From contig QNUV01000099.1 in NCBI GenBank assembly GCA_003339645.1, positions 186,001-250,000 of the forward strand: a stretch of DNA of 64,000 nt, in the 5' to 3' direction. Every line of letters begins with the position of its first letter. The stretch's first letter is position 1. Below the pieces are notes generated by a model. That model saw nothing but the letters and a program-made list of their open reading frames with translations, did no database searches and was not told where the DNA came from. The position numbers were made by a program, and so were the translations under genes. This document shows positions 8,230-16,167 of this stretch, piece after piece. The DNA is from Microbacterium arborescens. Its GTDB lineage: Bacteria > Actinomycetota > Actinomycetes > Actinomycetales > Microbacteriaceae.

Positions 8230-9252
8230 ATGACGCATAGCGCGACAGACGCCGGCGCGCGCCCGGCGCACCGCGGCCGCACGCTCGCGGCTCGCATCAT
8301 CGGGGGCGCCGTCGCGGCGGCCGCCATTGCGACCGCCGCGATCGGCTCGGTCACCTCGGCCGCCACCGGCCAGGAGATCAATGCCTCGATGACGATCATC
8401 GCCCCGGCAGCTGCCGGCGGCGGGTGGGACGGCGTGGCTCGTGAGCTGCAGCAGGCGCAGAAGGCCAACGGCCTGGTGAACAACGTGCAGGTGGTGAACA
8501 TGCCGGGGGCGGGCGGGACGATCGCCCTCGGCAACGTCTCGGTGCTCGACGGTCAGCCGGGCAACATGCTCGTCGGCGGCACCGGGCTTCTCGCGGCGAC
8601 AATCCAGTTCGACTCGGCCGCGAAGCTCGGCGATGTCACCCCGCTCGCGGTTGTCGTGGAGGAGTACGACGTCATCGTCGTACCGGCCGACTCGCCGTAC
8701 GAGACCCTCGACGATCTCGTCAACGCCTGGCGCGAGAACCCGAAGTCGATCCCGTGGACGGGCGGCGGGTCGTTCGACCAGCTCGTGGTCACCGACCTGG
8801 CGCTGGCCGCGGGCATCGACCCTGTCGACACGACCTACATCTCGTCCGACGGCGGCGGCGAGGCGATTCAGGCGCTTCTCAACGGCACGGCCAAAGCGGC
8901 AGCGGGCGGTTACCCCGACAACATCGACCAGATCGAGGCGGGTCGGCTGCGCGCGCTCGCCCTCGTCGCGAGCGAGCCGATCGACGGCATCGACATCCCC
9001 ACCGCCGCCGAGCAGGGCTACGACATCTCGCTGTCGAACTGGCGCATGCTCGCGGCACCCTCGGGGCTCGATGACGCCGATGTGACGGCGTTGACCGAGC
9101 TCGTGCTCGACTCGGTCGCCACTCCCGAGTGGCAGGACGCGATCGAGCGCTACCGCTGGACCGAGCGCATCATCACCGGAGACGAGCTGACCGCGTTCCT
9201 CGACGACGAGGAGAAGCGCATCACGAACCTGTACGAGGAGATGGGACTATGA
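8230..9252 (+). CDS. tctC: Tripartite tricarboxylate transporter, substrate-binding protein TctC
   Basis: 340-residue extracytoplasmic binding protein of the TctC/BugT family, which captures carboxylates such as citrate or aromatic acids for the TctA-TctB membrane complex. The N-terminus has a basic stretch then a hydrophobic export signal (residues about 18-44). The mature part shows the family opening IIAPAAAGGGWDGVARELQ and VNMPGAGGTIALGNVS, followed by GTGLLAATIQ and the C-terminal RWTERIITGDELTAFLDDEEKR. The ATG at 8230 has GGAG six bases upstream. The stop overlaps the tctB start (ATGA). The divergent two-component system probably controls it. Confidence 0.94.
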   Translation: MTHSATDAGARPAHRGRTLAARIIGGAVAAAAIATAAIGSVTSAATGQEINASMTIIAPAAAGGGWDGVARELQQAQKANGLVNNVQVVNMPGAGGTIALGNVSVLDGQPGNMLVGGTGLLAATIQFDSAAKLGDVTPLAVVVEEYDVIVVPADSPYETLDDLVNAWRENPKSIPWTGGGSFDQLVVTDLALAAGIDPVDTTYISSDGGGEAIQALLNGTAKAAAGGYPDNIDQIEAGRLRALALVASEPIDGIDIPTAAEQGYDISLSNWRMLAAPSGLDDADVTALTELVLDSVATPEWQDAIERYRWTERIITGDELTAFLDDEEKRITNLYEEMGL

Positions 9253-9869
9253 CGTTCCCCCCGAACCCGACTGCGACCTCGGCCGTCGTCGGCGATCGCC
9301 TGAGGCTCGTCTCGGGCCCCGGCATCGCCGCCCTGCTCAAGGGGCTGACGATGCCGGTGATCATCGCCGCCTTCGCCACCTATCTGGTAGTGGGGATCTT
9401 CACGATGAAGGTGCCGGCCAACGCCGTGTTCCCCGGGCCGCAGTTCTTCCCCGCCATCATCGCCGGAGGCCTCTACATCTTCGCCGCGGCGCTCGTCGTC
9501 TCGGCGGTGAAGGAGATGCGCGAGACGAGCGCCGCACGGCCCGACATCGCAGCGGTCGCCGCCGACGTCATCGGGGGCGACGAACCGGATGCCGAATCGG
9601 GCGACTCCGGTGCGGCCCGACCGGTCCGCGTCGACGTGCGTTCGCTGCTGTGGGTGGTGCTGTCGTTCCTCGGCTTCGCGTTCCTGCTCGAGATCCTGGG
9701 CTGGATCATCGCGGCGGGGCTCCTCTTCTGGTGCGTCGCGCGAGCCTTCGGCTCGACGAGGCACCTCGGCGGGCTCGTCGTGGGGCTCACGGTGGGCTCG
9801 ATCGCCTACATCGGTTTCGACATGGTGCTCGGGATGCCGCTCCCGTCCGGCATCCTCGGAGGGTTCTGA
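9249..9869 (+). CDS. tctB: Tripartite tricarboxylate transporter, small membrane subunit TctB
   Basis: 206-residue small integral membrane subunit of the TTT transporter. Hydrophobic helices lie at about residues 33-55, 61-82, 125-160 and 170-200, with a hydrophilic Asp/Glu-rich loop between the second and third. The early segment with FPGPQFFPAIIAGGLY is characteristic of TctB. It starts at ATG 9249 inside the tctC stop codon, so translation is coupled, and tctA begins one base after its stop. TctB is the least conserved subunit of these systems; its identity here rests on both sequence and gene order. Confidence 0.92.
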   Translation: MTFPPNPTATSAVVGDRLRLVSGPGIAALLKGLTMPVIIAAFATYLVVGIFTMKVPANAVFPGPQFFPAIIAGGLYIFAAALVVSAVKEMRETSAARPDIAAVAADVIGGDEPDAESGDSGAARPVRVDVRSLLWVVLSFLGFAFLLEILGWIIAAGLLFWCVARAFGSTRHLGGLVVGLTVGSIAYIGFDMVLGMPLPSGILGGF

Positions 9870-9870
9870 C

Positions 9871-11388
9871 ATGGATGTGCTTCAGCTTCTCGGCGAGGGC
9901 TTCGCCGGCGCACTGACCCCCGCCAACCTGCTGTGGGTGCTCGTGGGATGCCTCCTCGGCACGGCCGTCGGCGTTCTTCCCGGCCTCGGCTCGTCGATGG
10001 CGGTCGCCCTGCTGCTGCCGATCACGTTCTCGCTCGATCCGACGGCTGCCTTCATCATGTTCGCGGGCGTGTACTTCGGCGGGCTGTTCGGCGACTCGAC
10101 CATGGGCATCCTCATGAACACGCCCGGCCAGGCCTCGGCGATCGCGTCGACCTTCGAGGGCCACAAGATGGCGCTCAACGGACGCGCGGCGCAGGCGCTC
10201 GCGACCGCGGCCATCGGCGCGTTCATCGGCGGCTTCGTGGCGTCGGTCGTGGTGGTCTTCGTCGCCCCGGCCCTCGCGGACTTCTCGAGCAGGTTCGGTC
10301 CGGCGGAGTTCTTCGCCCTCGCGGTCTTCGCGTTCGCGGCGACGTCGTCGGTCGTCACCGACAACGTCGTCAAGGGTCTCACCGCGCTGTTCATCGGCCT
10401 CGGCATCGCCGTCATCGGCATCGACGGCGTCTCGGGCGCTCCGCGCTTCACGATGGACTCCCCCAACCTGTTCGACGGCATCTCCCTCGTCACGGTGACG
10501 GTCGCGATCCTCGCCCTCGGTGAGGTCATCTACGTCGCCTGCCTCGAACGGCATACCTCGAACAAGGCGCTCATCAAGCCGACGGGGCGGCCCTGGCTGT
10601 CGCGCCGCGAGCTGAAGGAAGCCGCGCCCGCCTGGGCACGCGGCACCGCGATCGGTCTGCCGTTCGGCGTCGTGCCCGCCGGCGGTTCGGAGATCCCGAC
10701 CTTCCTCGCCTACGGCCTCGAGAAGCGGCTCGACGCGCGGCGCAAGGACCCGCAGTTCGGCAGGGGCGCCATCCGTGGCCTCGCTGCGCCGGAGGCGGCC
10801 GGCAACTCCACGACCGGCATGGCGATGGGCGCGCTCCTCGCACTCGGGCTGCCGATCTCGGCGACGGCCGCGATCATGCTGGCCGCCTTCCGCCAGTACG
10901 GCCTGCAGCCCGGCCCGCTGCTGTTCGACCGGGCACCCGACCTGGTGTGGTCGCTGCTGGCGAGCTTCTTCATCGCGATGATCGTGCTGCTGATCCTCAA
11001 CCTCCCGTTCGCGATGCTGTGGGCGAAGCTGCTGCTGATCCCGCGTCCCTACCTCTACGCGGGCATCACCGTGTTCTGCGGTCTGGGCATCTACGCGACC
11101 TCGGGCTCGACCTTCGACCTGCTGATGCTGCTCGGCATCGGGCTGCTCGGGTTCCTCATGCGCGCCCTCGACTTCCCGCTCGCGCCGCTGATCATCGGCA
11201 TGGTGCTGGGACCGCTGGCCGAGACCAGCCTCCGCGACGCCGCGATGAGCTCGAACGGCGACTTCTCCGTGCTCGTCCAGAGCCCGATCACGATCGTGCT
11301 CTACGCGCTCCTCGCGCTCGTGCTGATCGTCTCGGTGCGAGGTCGCGTCGTGGCTCGCAAGCGCGAGAAGCAGCTCGCCAAGGTCTGA
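9871..11388 (+). CDS. tctA: Tripartite tricarboxylate transporter, large permease TctA
   Basis: 505-residue permease with about 11-12 transmembrane helices, the ion-coupled translocating subunit of the TTT system. Family landmarks seen are GTAVGVLPGLGSSMAVALLLP near residues 30-50, YFGGLFGDSTMGILMNTPGQASAIASTFEGHKMA near 68-103, the second-half repeat EAAGNSTTGMAMGALLALGLP and the terminal LAPLIIGMVLGPLAE. The two Gly/Pro-rich motifs come from an internal duplication and line the substrate path. The start is the ATG one base after tctB. The operon ends at a strong bidirectional hairpin (11410-11441). Confidence 0.96.
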   Translation: MDVLQLLGEGFAGALTPANLLWVLVGCLLGTAVGVLPGLGSSMAVALLLPITFSLDPTAAFIMFAGVYFGGLFGDSTMGILMNTPGQASAIASTFEGHKMALNGRAAQALATAAIGAFIGGFVASVVVVFVAPALADFSSRFGPAEFFALAVFAFAATSSVVTDNVVKGLTALFIGLGIAVIGIDGVSGAPRFTMDSPNLFDGISLVTVTVAILALGEVIYVACLERHTSNKALIKPTGRPWLSRRELKEAAPAWARGTAIGLPFGVVPAGGSEIPTFLAYGLEKRLDARRKDPQFGRGAIRGLAAPEAAGNSTTGMAMGALLALGLPISATAAIMLAAFRQYGLQPGPLLFDRAPDLVWSLLASFFIAMIVLLILNLPFAMLWAKLLLIPRPYLYAGITVFCGLGIYATSGSTFDLLMLLGIGLLGFLMRALDFPLAPLIIGMVLGPLAETSLRDAAMSSNGDFSVLVQSPITIVLYALLALVLIVSVRGRVVARKREKQLAKV

Positions 11389-11409
11389 TCGAGCAGGCGA
11401 CATGAGAAG

Positions 11410-11441
11410 GGGCGGATGCCGCAAACGCGCGGCATCCGCCC
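11410..11441. terminator. Bidirectional terminator between tctA and the GMC operon
   Basis: Perfect 13-base arms GGGCGGATGCCGC and GCGGCATCCGCCC flank the six-base loop AAACGC, followed by TTCCTCC on the plus strand. It sits between convergent genes 22 bases after tctA and can serve both. Confidence 0.75.
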
Positions 11442-11461
11442 TTCCTCCGTCTTCCCGCCGA

Positions 11462-13009
11462 TCACACCGACGCGAGCAGACGGTCCGCCGTGCGCAGCGA
11501 CAGCGCCATCTGCGTCAGGCCCGGATTCGCCGACAGCGCACTCGGGAACGTCGAGTTGTCGCAGATCCACATGTTGGGGATGTCGTGCGACCGCCCGTCC
11601 GGGTCGACGACGCCGTCAGCGGGATCGGTGCTCATACGGCACGTGCCCATCGTGTGGGCTGTCCGCGCGAGCGTTCGCGTCTCGCGTGCGCCGGCGGCCT
11701 CGAGGATCCGCGTCATGACACCGACGGCGTGGTCGTCGATCGCCTTCTCGTTCGGCCCGGGCGAGAAGCTGATCTCCGCGCGCGGGATGCCCCATTCGTC
11801 GGTCTCATCCGAGAGGATCAGCCTATTGTCGTCCGACGGAAGACACTCGCCGTTGATCCCGATGCCCGCCGAGAACTGCCAGGCGTCGAGGGCGTCCATC
11901 AGGTCCTGTCCCCAGAGCGAACCGCCGCGCACGAGCGAGGTCGCATAGGTCAGGGGCATGACGCCCAGGCTCTGGATGAGGTAGCCGCCCGCGAAGTCGG
12001 CGCCGTCGGGACGCACGAAGTCCTCCGTGATCGCCGCGGAGGGGTAGCCGCGGTAGCCGCGGATGCTCTCGTCGAACCGCCCCCACACCTGTACGGCGCC
12101 GTGGGCGAGGAAGTTCCGTCCCACCTGGCCGCTGGAGTTCGCGAGCCCGGTGTTCAGCAGCAGCCGCGGGGTCTCGATACCGCCGCCCGCGAGCACGAGG
12201 GCCGCGCAGCGCTGTCGGTATTCGGCTCCGTCGTGCAGGTAGACGACGCCGGTGACCCGTCCCGCGGCATCCTGCTCGATACGGTGCACCATCGAGTCGG
12301 GACGGATCTCGGCGCCGTGCGCCACGGCGACGGGCAGATAGGTGATCGCCGTCGTCGCCTTGTAGCCGAAGCGGTCGCCCTGGTGGATGCCGCCGACGTC
12401 GATGCTGGCCTTGCGCTGACCGTAGTGCGGCTGCTCGCGGTCGCGGGTGATGATGGCTGCAGGCGCATCGGTCGCCGTGATGCCCAGGTGCTCGCACCCT
12501 CGCAGCACGAGATCTGCCGGGGCGTTGCGGCGGGTCGGACCGTCGAGGTACTCGCGCTGCGGATCCCACGGGTAGGGGGTCGGCCCGCTGACTCCGATGA
12601 CTCGCTCGACCTCGACGATGTAACGGATGAGCTCGTCGTACTCGATCGGCCAGTCTCGCCCCTGTCCCGTCTCGCTGCGCAACGAAAGATCGCGGCGGTC
12701 GGGTCGGGGCGTGAACGCACCCCAGTGCAGCGTCCCACCGCCGACGCCCCAGCCGCTGTTGTTCGGGCCGAAGGCCGTGGGGGTGTCGCCGCCGCTGAAC
12801 CGGTCGGACATCCAGTTGATGCGGGTCGCCTCGCGCTCGTCCGGGGTGAACTCGTCCATCTCGAGGTTCGGTCCCGCCTCGAGCGCGACCACGCGCAGTC
12901 CGCGTTCCGCGAGCCTGCTGAGCAGTGGCCCGCCGCCGGCCCCCGTGCCCACGACGACGACATCCACGACCTCGTCGAGGTCGTACCGGCGCATCCCGGA
13001 GAGGTTCAT
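11462..13009 (-). CDS. GMC-type FAD-dependent oxidoreductase
   Basis: 515-residue glucose-methanol-choline oxidoreductase family enzyme that oxidises an alcohol or sugar using FAD. The N-terminal dinucleotide-binding fold is VVVVGTGAGGGPLLSRLAERG with the ribose-binding acidic residue in LEAG (about residues 17-50). GWGVGGGTLHWGAF is the second flavin-contact segment. The C-terminal active-site region has H-T-M-G-T-C-R-M and NPGLTQMALSLRTADRLL, as in gluconate or 2-keto-gluconate dehydrogenase large subunits. ATG 13009 overlaps the stop of the preceding subunit-3-like gene by four bases. Together with that gene it resembles a membrane-bound sugar dehydrogenase without its cytochrome subunit; the substrate is unknown. 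Confidence 0.9.
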   Translation of the reverse strand: MNLSGMRRYDLDEVVDVVVVGTGAGGGPLLSRLAERGLRVVALEAGPNLEMDEFTPDEREATRINWMSDRFSGGDTPTAFGPNNSGWGVGGGTLHWGAFTPRPDRRDLSLRSETGQGRDWPIEYDELIRYIVEVERVIGVSGPTPYPWDPQREYLDGPTRRNAPADLVLRGCEHLGITATDAPAAIITRDREQPHYGQRKASIDVGGIHQGDRFGYKATTAITYLPVAVAHGAEIRPDSMVHRIEQDAAGRVTGVVYLHDGAEYRQRCAALVLAGGGIETPRLLLNTGLANSSGQVGRNFLAHGAVQVWGRFDESIRGYRGYPSAAITEDFVRPDGADFAGGYLIQSLGVMPLTYATSLVRGGSLWGQDLMDALDAWQFSAGIGINGECLPSDDNRLILSDETDEWGIPRAEISFSPGPNEKAIDDHAVGVMTRILEAAGARETRTLARTAHTMGTCRMSTDPADGVVDPDGRSHDIPNMWICDNSTFPSALSANPGLTQMALSLRTADRLLASV

Positions 13010-14004
13010 TCGGTACGTCCTTCCGCGGCGCCGAGGCGGCCGAGTTCTTCCGGTTCCCATTCCTCGCGCTCGCCCGCTGCGAGCACGAGGTAGCCGGCGG
13101 GCTCCGGCCCGGTGCCCCCGGTCGCGAAGCCGGTGTAGCCCACGCGCGCCAGCGACGCCGGGTGCGACAGCCAGACACGCGCGAGATCGTTGCGGGCATC
13201 CTCGAACCACAGGCTCAGCTGATCGGGGGTGAGGACGGAGCCCGAGGGGGCGTCGCCGTCGATCACCCGTCGGATGACGGCATCCTGGGCGGCGGGCCCG
13301 CGCATCCAGATCGCGGCGAGCGCGTCGAGCCCGGCGCGATACGCCTCGACGTCGGTCGACATGCCGGTGGGGCGCCAGCCGTCGCTCTCCCCCGCCTCGA
13401 CCATGCGATCGAGACGAGCAGCGAGATCGATCGCGGGTCCGTCGCCCTGGGGCACGATTCGGCGCGCCACGTCGCGCAGGAGGGCGAGCTGCTCGGGGGT
13501 GAGCGCTCGCGGATGGTACGCCGGGTCGTCGACGAGCGCTCGGCGAGAGAGGGTGGCGCGCATGGCGACATCCGTCCGCGACGAGGCGATGATCCGCGCC
13601 CACGACTCGGGAACGCGCGGGCCCCAGGCGGCGATGTCGGCCGCCAGGCGTCGGACCGCTGCTGCGAGGTCGCCTGTCGCGAGCGCTGCAGGCACCTCGT
13701 GCGCACGGATGACCTCGGGAACCTCGGCGGCGTCGAGCACCGCTCCGGCGAGACCGAAGACACCGAGCGCTCCGTCGAGGATGCGGTCGATCAGGTCTTC
13801 CGCGAGCCCCTGATCGTCAGGGCCGGCCACGAGGATCCACGGCGTGGTGATCTCGGCGTCGGCTATGGCCTCGATCAGACCATCAGCACCGAGAGCCGCG
13901 TCGACCGCGACCTGGCGGAAGGGGCCGATGGCGTCCTCTGACCCGTCATCGAGCTGCGGTACGTCTCCGCGGAGCGAGACGACCGCGAATGGGTTGTCGC
14001 TCAC
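13006..14004 (-). CDS. Gluconate 2-dehydrogenase subunit 3-like protein
   Basis: 332-residue protein. Its central part resembles the gluconate 2-dehydrogenase subunit 3 (gamma) family: RALTPEQLALLRDVARRIVPQGDGP at about residues 170-195, followed by helical segments typical of that fold. The family usually has a Tat signal and partners a GMC-type flavoprotein. Here there is no signal peptide and an extra N-terminal region of about 150 residues. The GTG start at 14004 sits inside the SDR stop codon, and the stop overlaps the GMC start, so the three genes are translationally coupled. The partnership with the GMC enzyme is strong by context; the domain call is moderate. Confidence 0.7.
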   Translation of the reverse strand: MSDNPFAVVSLRGDVPQLDDGSEDAIGPFRQVAVDAALGADGLIEAIADAEITTPWILVAGPDDQGLAEDLIDRILDGALGVFGLAGAVLDAAEVPEVIRAHEVPAALATGDLAAAVRRLAADIAAWGPRVPESWARIIASSRTDVAMRATLSRRALVDDPAYHPRALTPEQLALLRDVARRIVPQGDGPAIDLAARLDRMVEAGESDGWRPTGMSTDVEAYRAGLDALAAIWMRGPAAQDAVIRRVIDGDAPSGSVLTPDQLSLWFEDARNDLARVWLSHPASLARVGYTGFATGGTGPEPAGYLVLAAGEREEWEPEELGRLGAAEGRTE

Positions 14005-14900
14005 GGGGTGACCATGCCTCCGTTGACGTTGAGCGTCTCGCCCGAGACGTAGCTCGACTCGGCTGAGGCGAGGAAGACGAAGGCGGGGGCGATCTCGGCC
14101 GGCTGCCCGGCTCGCTGGTAGGTGCTCTCGTCGTCGAAGGCCCGCATCTGCTCGTCCGAGACGCCGTCGCTCACCTGCAGCGCCGACCACGTCGGACCGG
14201 GGGCGACGACGTTGACCCGGATGCCGCGCGGTGCGAGCTGCTGTGCGAGGCCCTTCGAGAGGTTGTTGATCGCGGCCTTCGTCGCGGCGTAGTCGACGCG
14301 GTCGGGGGCGGGCTTGTACGCCTCGAGCGAGGCGGTGTTGATGATCGAGGCACCCGCCGGAAGGTGTGGCAGAGCGGCCTTCGTGATCCAGAAATTCGCG
14401 AAGACGTTGGTGTGGAAAGTGGCCGCGAACTGCTCGTCCGACAGGTCCTCGAGCCGCTCGACGGCGACCTGCTTGCCCGCGTTGTTCACCAGGATGTCGA
14501 TGCCGCCGAGGAAGTCGGCGGCCTCTGCGACGAGCGCGCGACATGCCTCGGCGGTCGAGATATCGGCGGCGATGGCGTGCCCGCGCACACCGGCGTCGGC
14601 GATGAGGCCGAGGATGCGGTCGGCGTCGCGCTGCTCGGCCGGCAGGTGGACGATCACGACGTCGGCGCCCTCGCGGGCGAAGGCGATCGCCGTCGCGCCG
14701 CCGATGCCGGAGTCGCCGCCGGTGATGAGGGCTCTGCGACCGAACAGCCGCCCGGAGCCGCGATAGGTCGCTTCACCGAGGTCGGGAACCGGCTGCATGT
14801 CGGCCTGGACGCCGGGCTCGGGCTGGTGCTGGACGGGCGGCTCGACCCGGTCGTATCGGGTCACCGGGTTGTCGAAGGTGTACTGATCGCTGTGCTCCAC
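14001..14900 (-). CDS. Short-chain dehydrogenase/reductase (YhdF/YghA-like)
   Basis: 299-residue NAD(P)-dependent SDR. A short N-terminal arm (residues 1-40, Pro/Gln-rich) is typical of the YhdF/YghA subgroup. Then come the cofactor motif TGGDSGIG (about residue 50), NNAG, the active-site Ser in INTAS, YxxxK in DYAATKAA, and the C-terminal SGETLNVNGGM. The GTG start at 14900 has no ribosome-binding site but has TACCGT exactly six bases upstream, consistent with a leaderless message. It is the first gene of a three-gene operon with the subunit-3-like and GMC genes, so it probably acts on the same polyol or sugar pathway. Confidence 0.92.
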   Translation of the reverse strand: MEHSDQYTFDNPVTRYDRVEPPVQHQPEPGVQADMQPVPDLGEATYRGSGRLFGRRALITGGDSGIGGATAIAFAREGADVVIVHLPAEQRDADRILGLIADAGVRGHAIAADISTAEACRALVAEAADFLGGIDILVNNAGKQVAVERLEDLSDEQFAATFHTNVFANFWITKAALPHLPAGASIINTASLEAYKPAPDRVDYAATKAAINNLSKGLAQQLAPRGIRVNVVAPGPTWSALQVSDGVSDEQMRAFDDESTYQRAGQPAEIAPAFVFLASAESSYVSGETLNVNGGMVTP

Positions 14901-14906
14901 GGGCTC

Positions 14907-14912
14907 ACGGTA
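14907..14912 (-). promoter_or_regulatory. Leaderless -10 element TACCGT of the SDR-GMC operon
   Basis: Minus strand: TACCGT, GAGCCC, GTG 14900. This sets the operon start. Confidence 0.5.
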
Positions 14913-15009
14913 GGTCTCGGCCGAAACTCGGCGCGAACGCTTGCCAAAAGTCAAGGGAGGGGCGTAAAGCGGATCACCGGCCGACGCCCTGCGGACCCGC
15001 CTTGCGGCG

Positions 15010-15600
15010 TCAGGGCTGCGGCGACCCCGTGACGAGCGCGATCGCCGTGCCGACAGCGTCCGCCGCGCCGGCGGCATCCACGCGGGCGAGGGCGAAGGCC
15101 GAGACGACCAGCCCGGTGCACGCATCGGCCAGGACGGCGACCTCGGTGCCGTCGAGATCGGGACGGCGCGCGGCGACGCCCCGGCCGAAGGCCGCGCGCA
15201 GCTCGGCGCGGTACCCGGCGATCACCTGCGCGACGGCTTCGTCCCGCCCGATGGGGGCCGCCGCCGTGTTCACGAGCAGGCACCCACTCGACGCCGGCAG
15301 CGAGCTCGGCTGTCGAAGCGCGCCACGCAGTCCATCGAGGTACTCCTCCAGCGCCGCCGGAGTCACGTCCTCGCCGATCAGCGGCGCCAGCCGCGGTCGG
15401 ATGATCTCGTCGAGATAGCTCTCGACGGCGGCATCGAAGAGGCCCCGCTTCGAGCCGAACGCGTGGTAGATGCTCGATCGGTTCAGACCCGTGACGCGCT
15501 CGAGCTCGGGCAGCGGCGCGCCCTCGTAGCCCTGCTCCCAGAAGACGCTCCGCGCCGCGCGGACGACGTCGTCGCGGTCGTAGCTCTGCGTTCGGCCCAT
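15010..15600 (-). CDS. TetR-family transcriptional repressor
   Basis: 196-residue TetR-type regulator. The N-terminal helix-turn-helix is at about residues 8-52 (SVFWEQGYEGAPLPELERVTGLNRSSIYHAFGSKRGLFDAAV). The C-terminal ligand and dimer domain is typical of the subgroup that controls small reductase genes. ATG 15600 is preceded by AAAGGGGG eight bases upstream. It is divergent from the DUF1304 gene and the downstream NADP-dependent reductase, and a 40-bp palindrome lies between them (15619-15658). It therefore most likely represses itself and that pair, with an unknown small molecule (possibly a reactive aldehyde or enone) as inducer. Confidence 0.92.
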   Translation of the reverse strand: MGRTQSYDRDDVVRAARSVFWEQGYEGAPLPELERVTGLNRSSIYHAFGSKRGLFDAAVESYLDEIIRPRLAPLIGEDVTPAALEEYLDGLRGALRQPSSLPASSGCLLVNTAAAPIGRDEAVAQVIAGYRAELRAAFGRGVAARRPDLDGTEVAVLADACTGLVVSAFALARVDAAGAADAVGTAIALVTGSPQP

Positions 15601-15618
15601 GCGCCGCGCCCCCTTTTG

Positions 15619-15658
15619 TGTATCGTTCAGTTCAGTATATATTGAACCAAGCGATACA
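15619..15658. promoter_or_regulatory. Nested palindromic operator between tetR and the DUF1304 gene
   Basis: Outer arms TGTATCG (15619-15625) and CGATACA (15652-15658) and inner arms GTTCA (15630-15634) and TGAAC (15643-15647) share the same centre at 15638.5, around the AT core TATATA. The AT-rich core also supplies probable -10 sequence for both directions. This is the expected site for the adjacent TetR protein. Confidence 0.7.
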
Positions 15659-15694
15659 GAAACTGCGGTGTCCACCGCCGGAAGGGAACAGCTC

Positions 15695-16084
15695 ATGATC
15701 ATCGCCGGTCTTGCGCTCGCGGGCCTCGCAGCGCTCATCCACGTCTTCATCTTCTACCTCGAGTCCATCGCCTGGACGAGCGAACGGGCACGCAAGACGT
15801 TCGGCACCGGAACGGCAGCGCAGGCCGAGGCCCAGAAGGCGCTCGCCTTCAATCAGGGCTTCTACAACCTGTTCCTCGCCATCGCGGTGTTCGTCGGCAT
15901 CGTCGTCGTCATCGCCGGGAACCTCCCGGTCGGCGCGACGCTCGTCTTCACCGGGGCTGGCTCCATGGTCGCGGCCAGCCTGGTGCTCGTCCTCTCCGAC
16001 CCCTCCAAGGCCTCCGCCGCCCTCAAGCAGGGCGTGGTCCCCGCCCTCGGCGTCCTCGCGCTCGCGCTCGGCATCGCACTCTGA
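15695..16084 (+). CDS. DUF1304 small membrane protein
   Basis: 129-residue integral membrane protein of the DUF1304 family. Four hydrophobic helices are visible (about residues 1-22, 50-72, 76-97, 106-128). The family signature appears early: LAALIHVFIFYLESIAW, then an F-x-x-NQGFYNLFLA segment in the second helix. The family is often encoded beside quinone or enoate reductases and detoxification regulators, as here; its biochemical role is unknown. ATG 15695 has GGAAGGGA seven bases upstream. It is followed 83 bases later by the reductase gene and is probably co-transcribed under the TetR operator. Confidence 0.88.
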   Translation: MIIAGLALAGLAALIHVFIFYLESIAWTSERARKTFGTGTAAQAEAQKALAFNQGFYNLFLAIAVFVGIVVVIAGNLPVGATLVFTGAGSMVAASLVLVLSDPSKASAALKQGVVPALGVLALALGIAL

Positions 16085-16167
16085 CCCGCCGTAGCGCGCC
16101 ACCCCTGTCCGCGACTCCGACCGAGCATCGCGGCATCCGTCACCGACCCCTCACGAAGGAGAAACAC

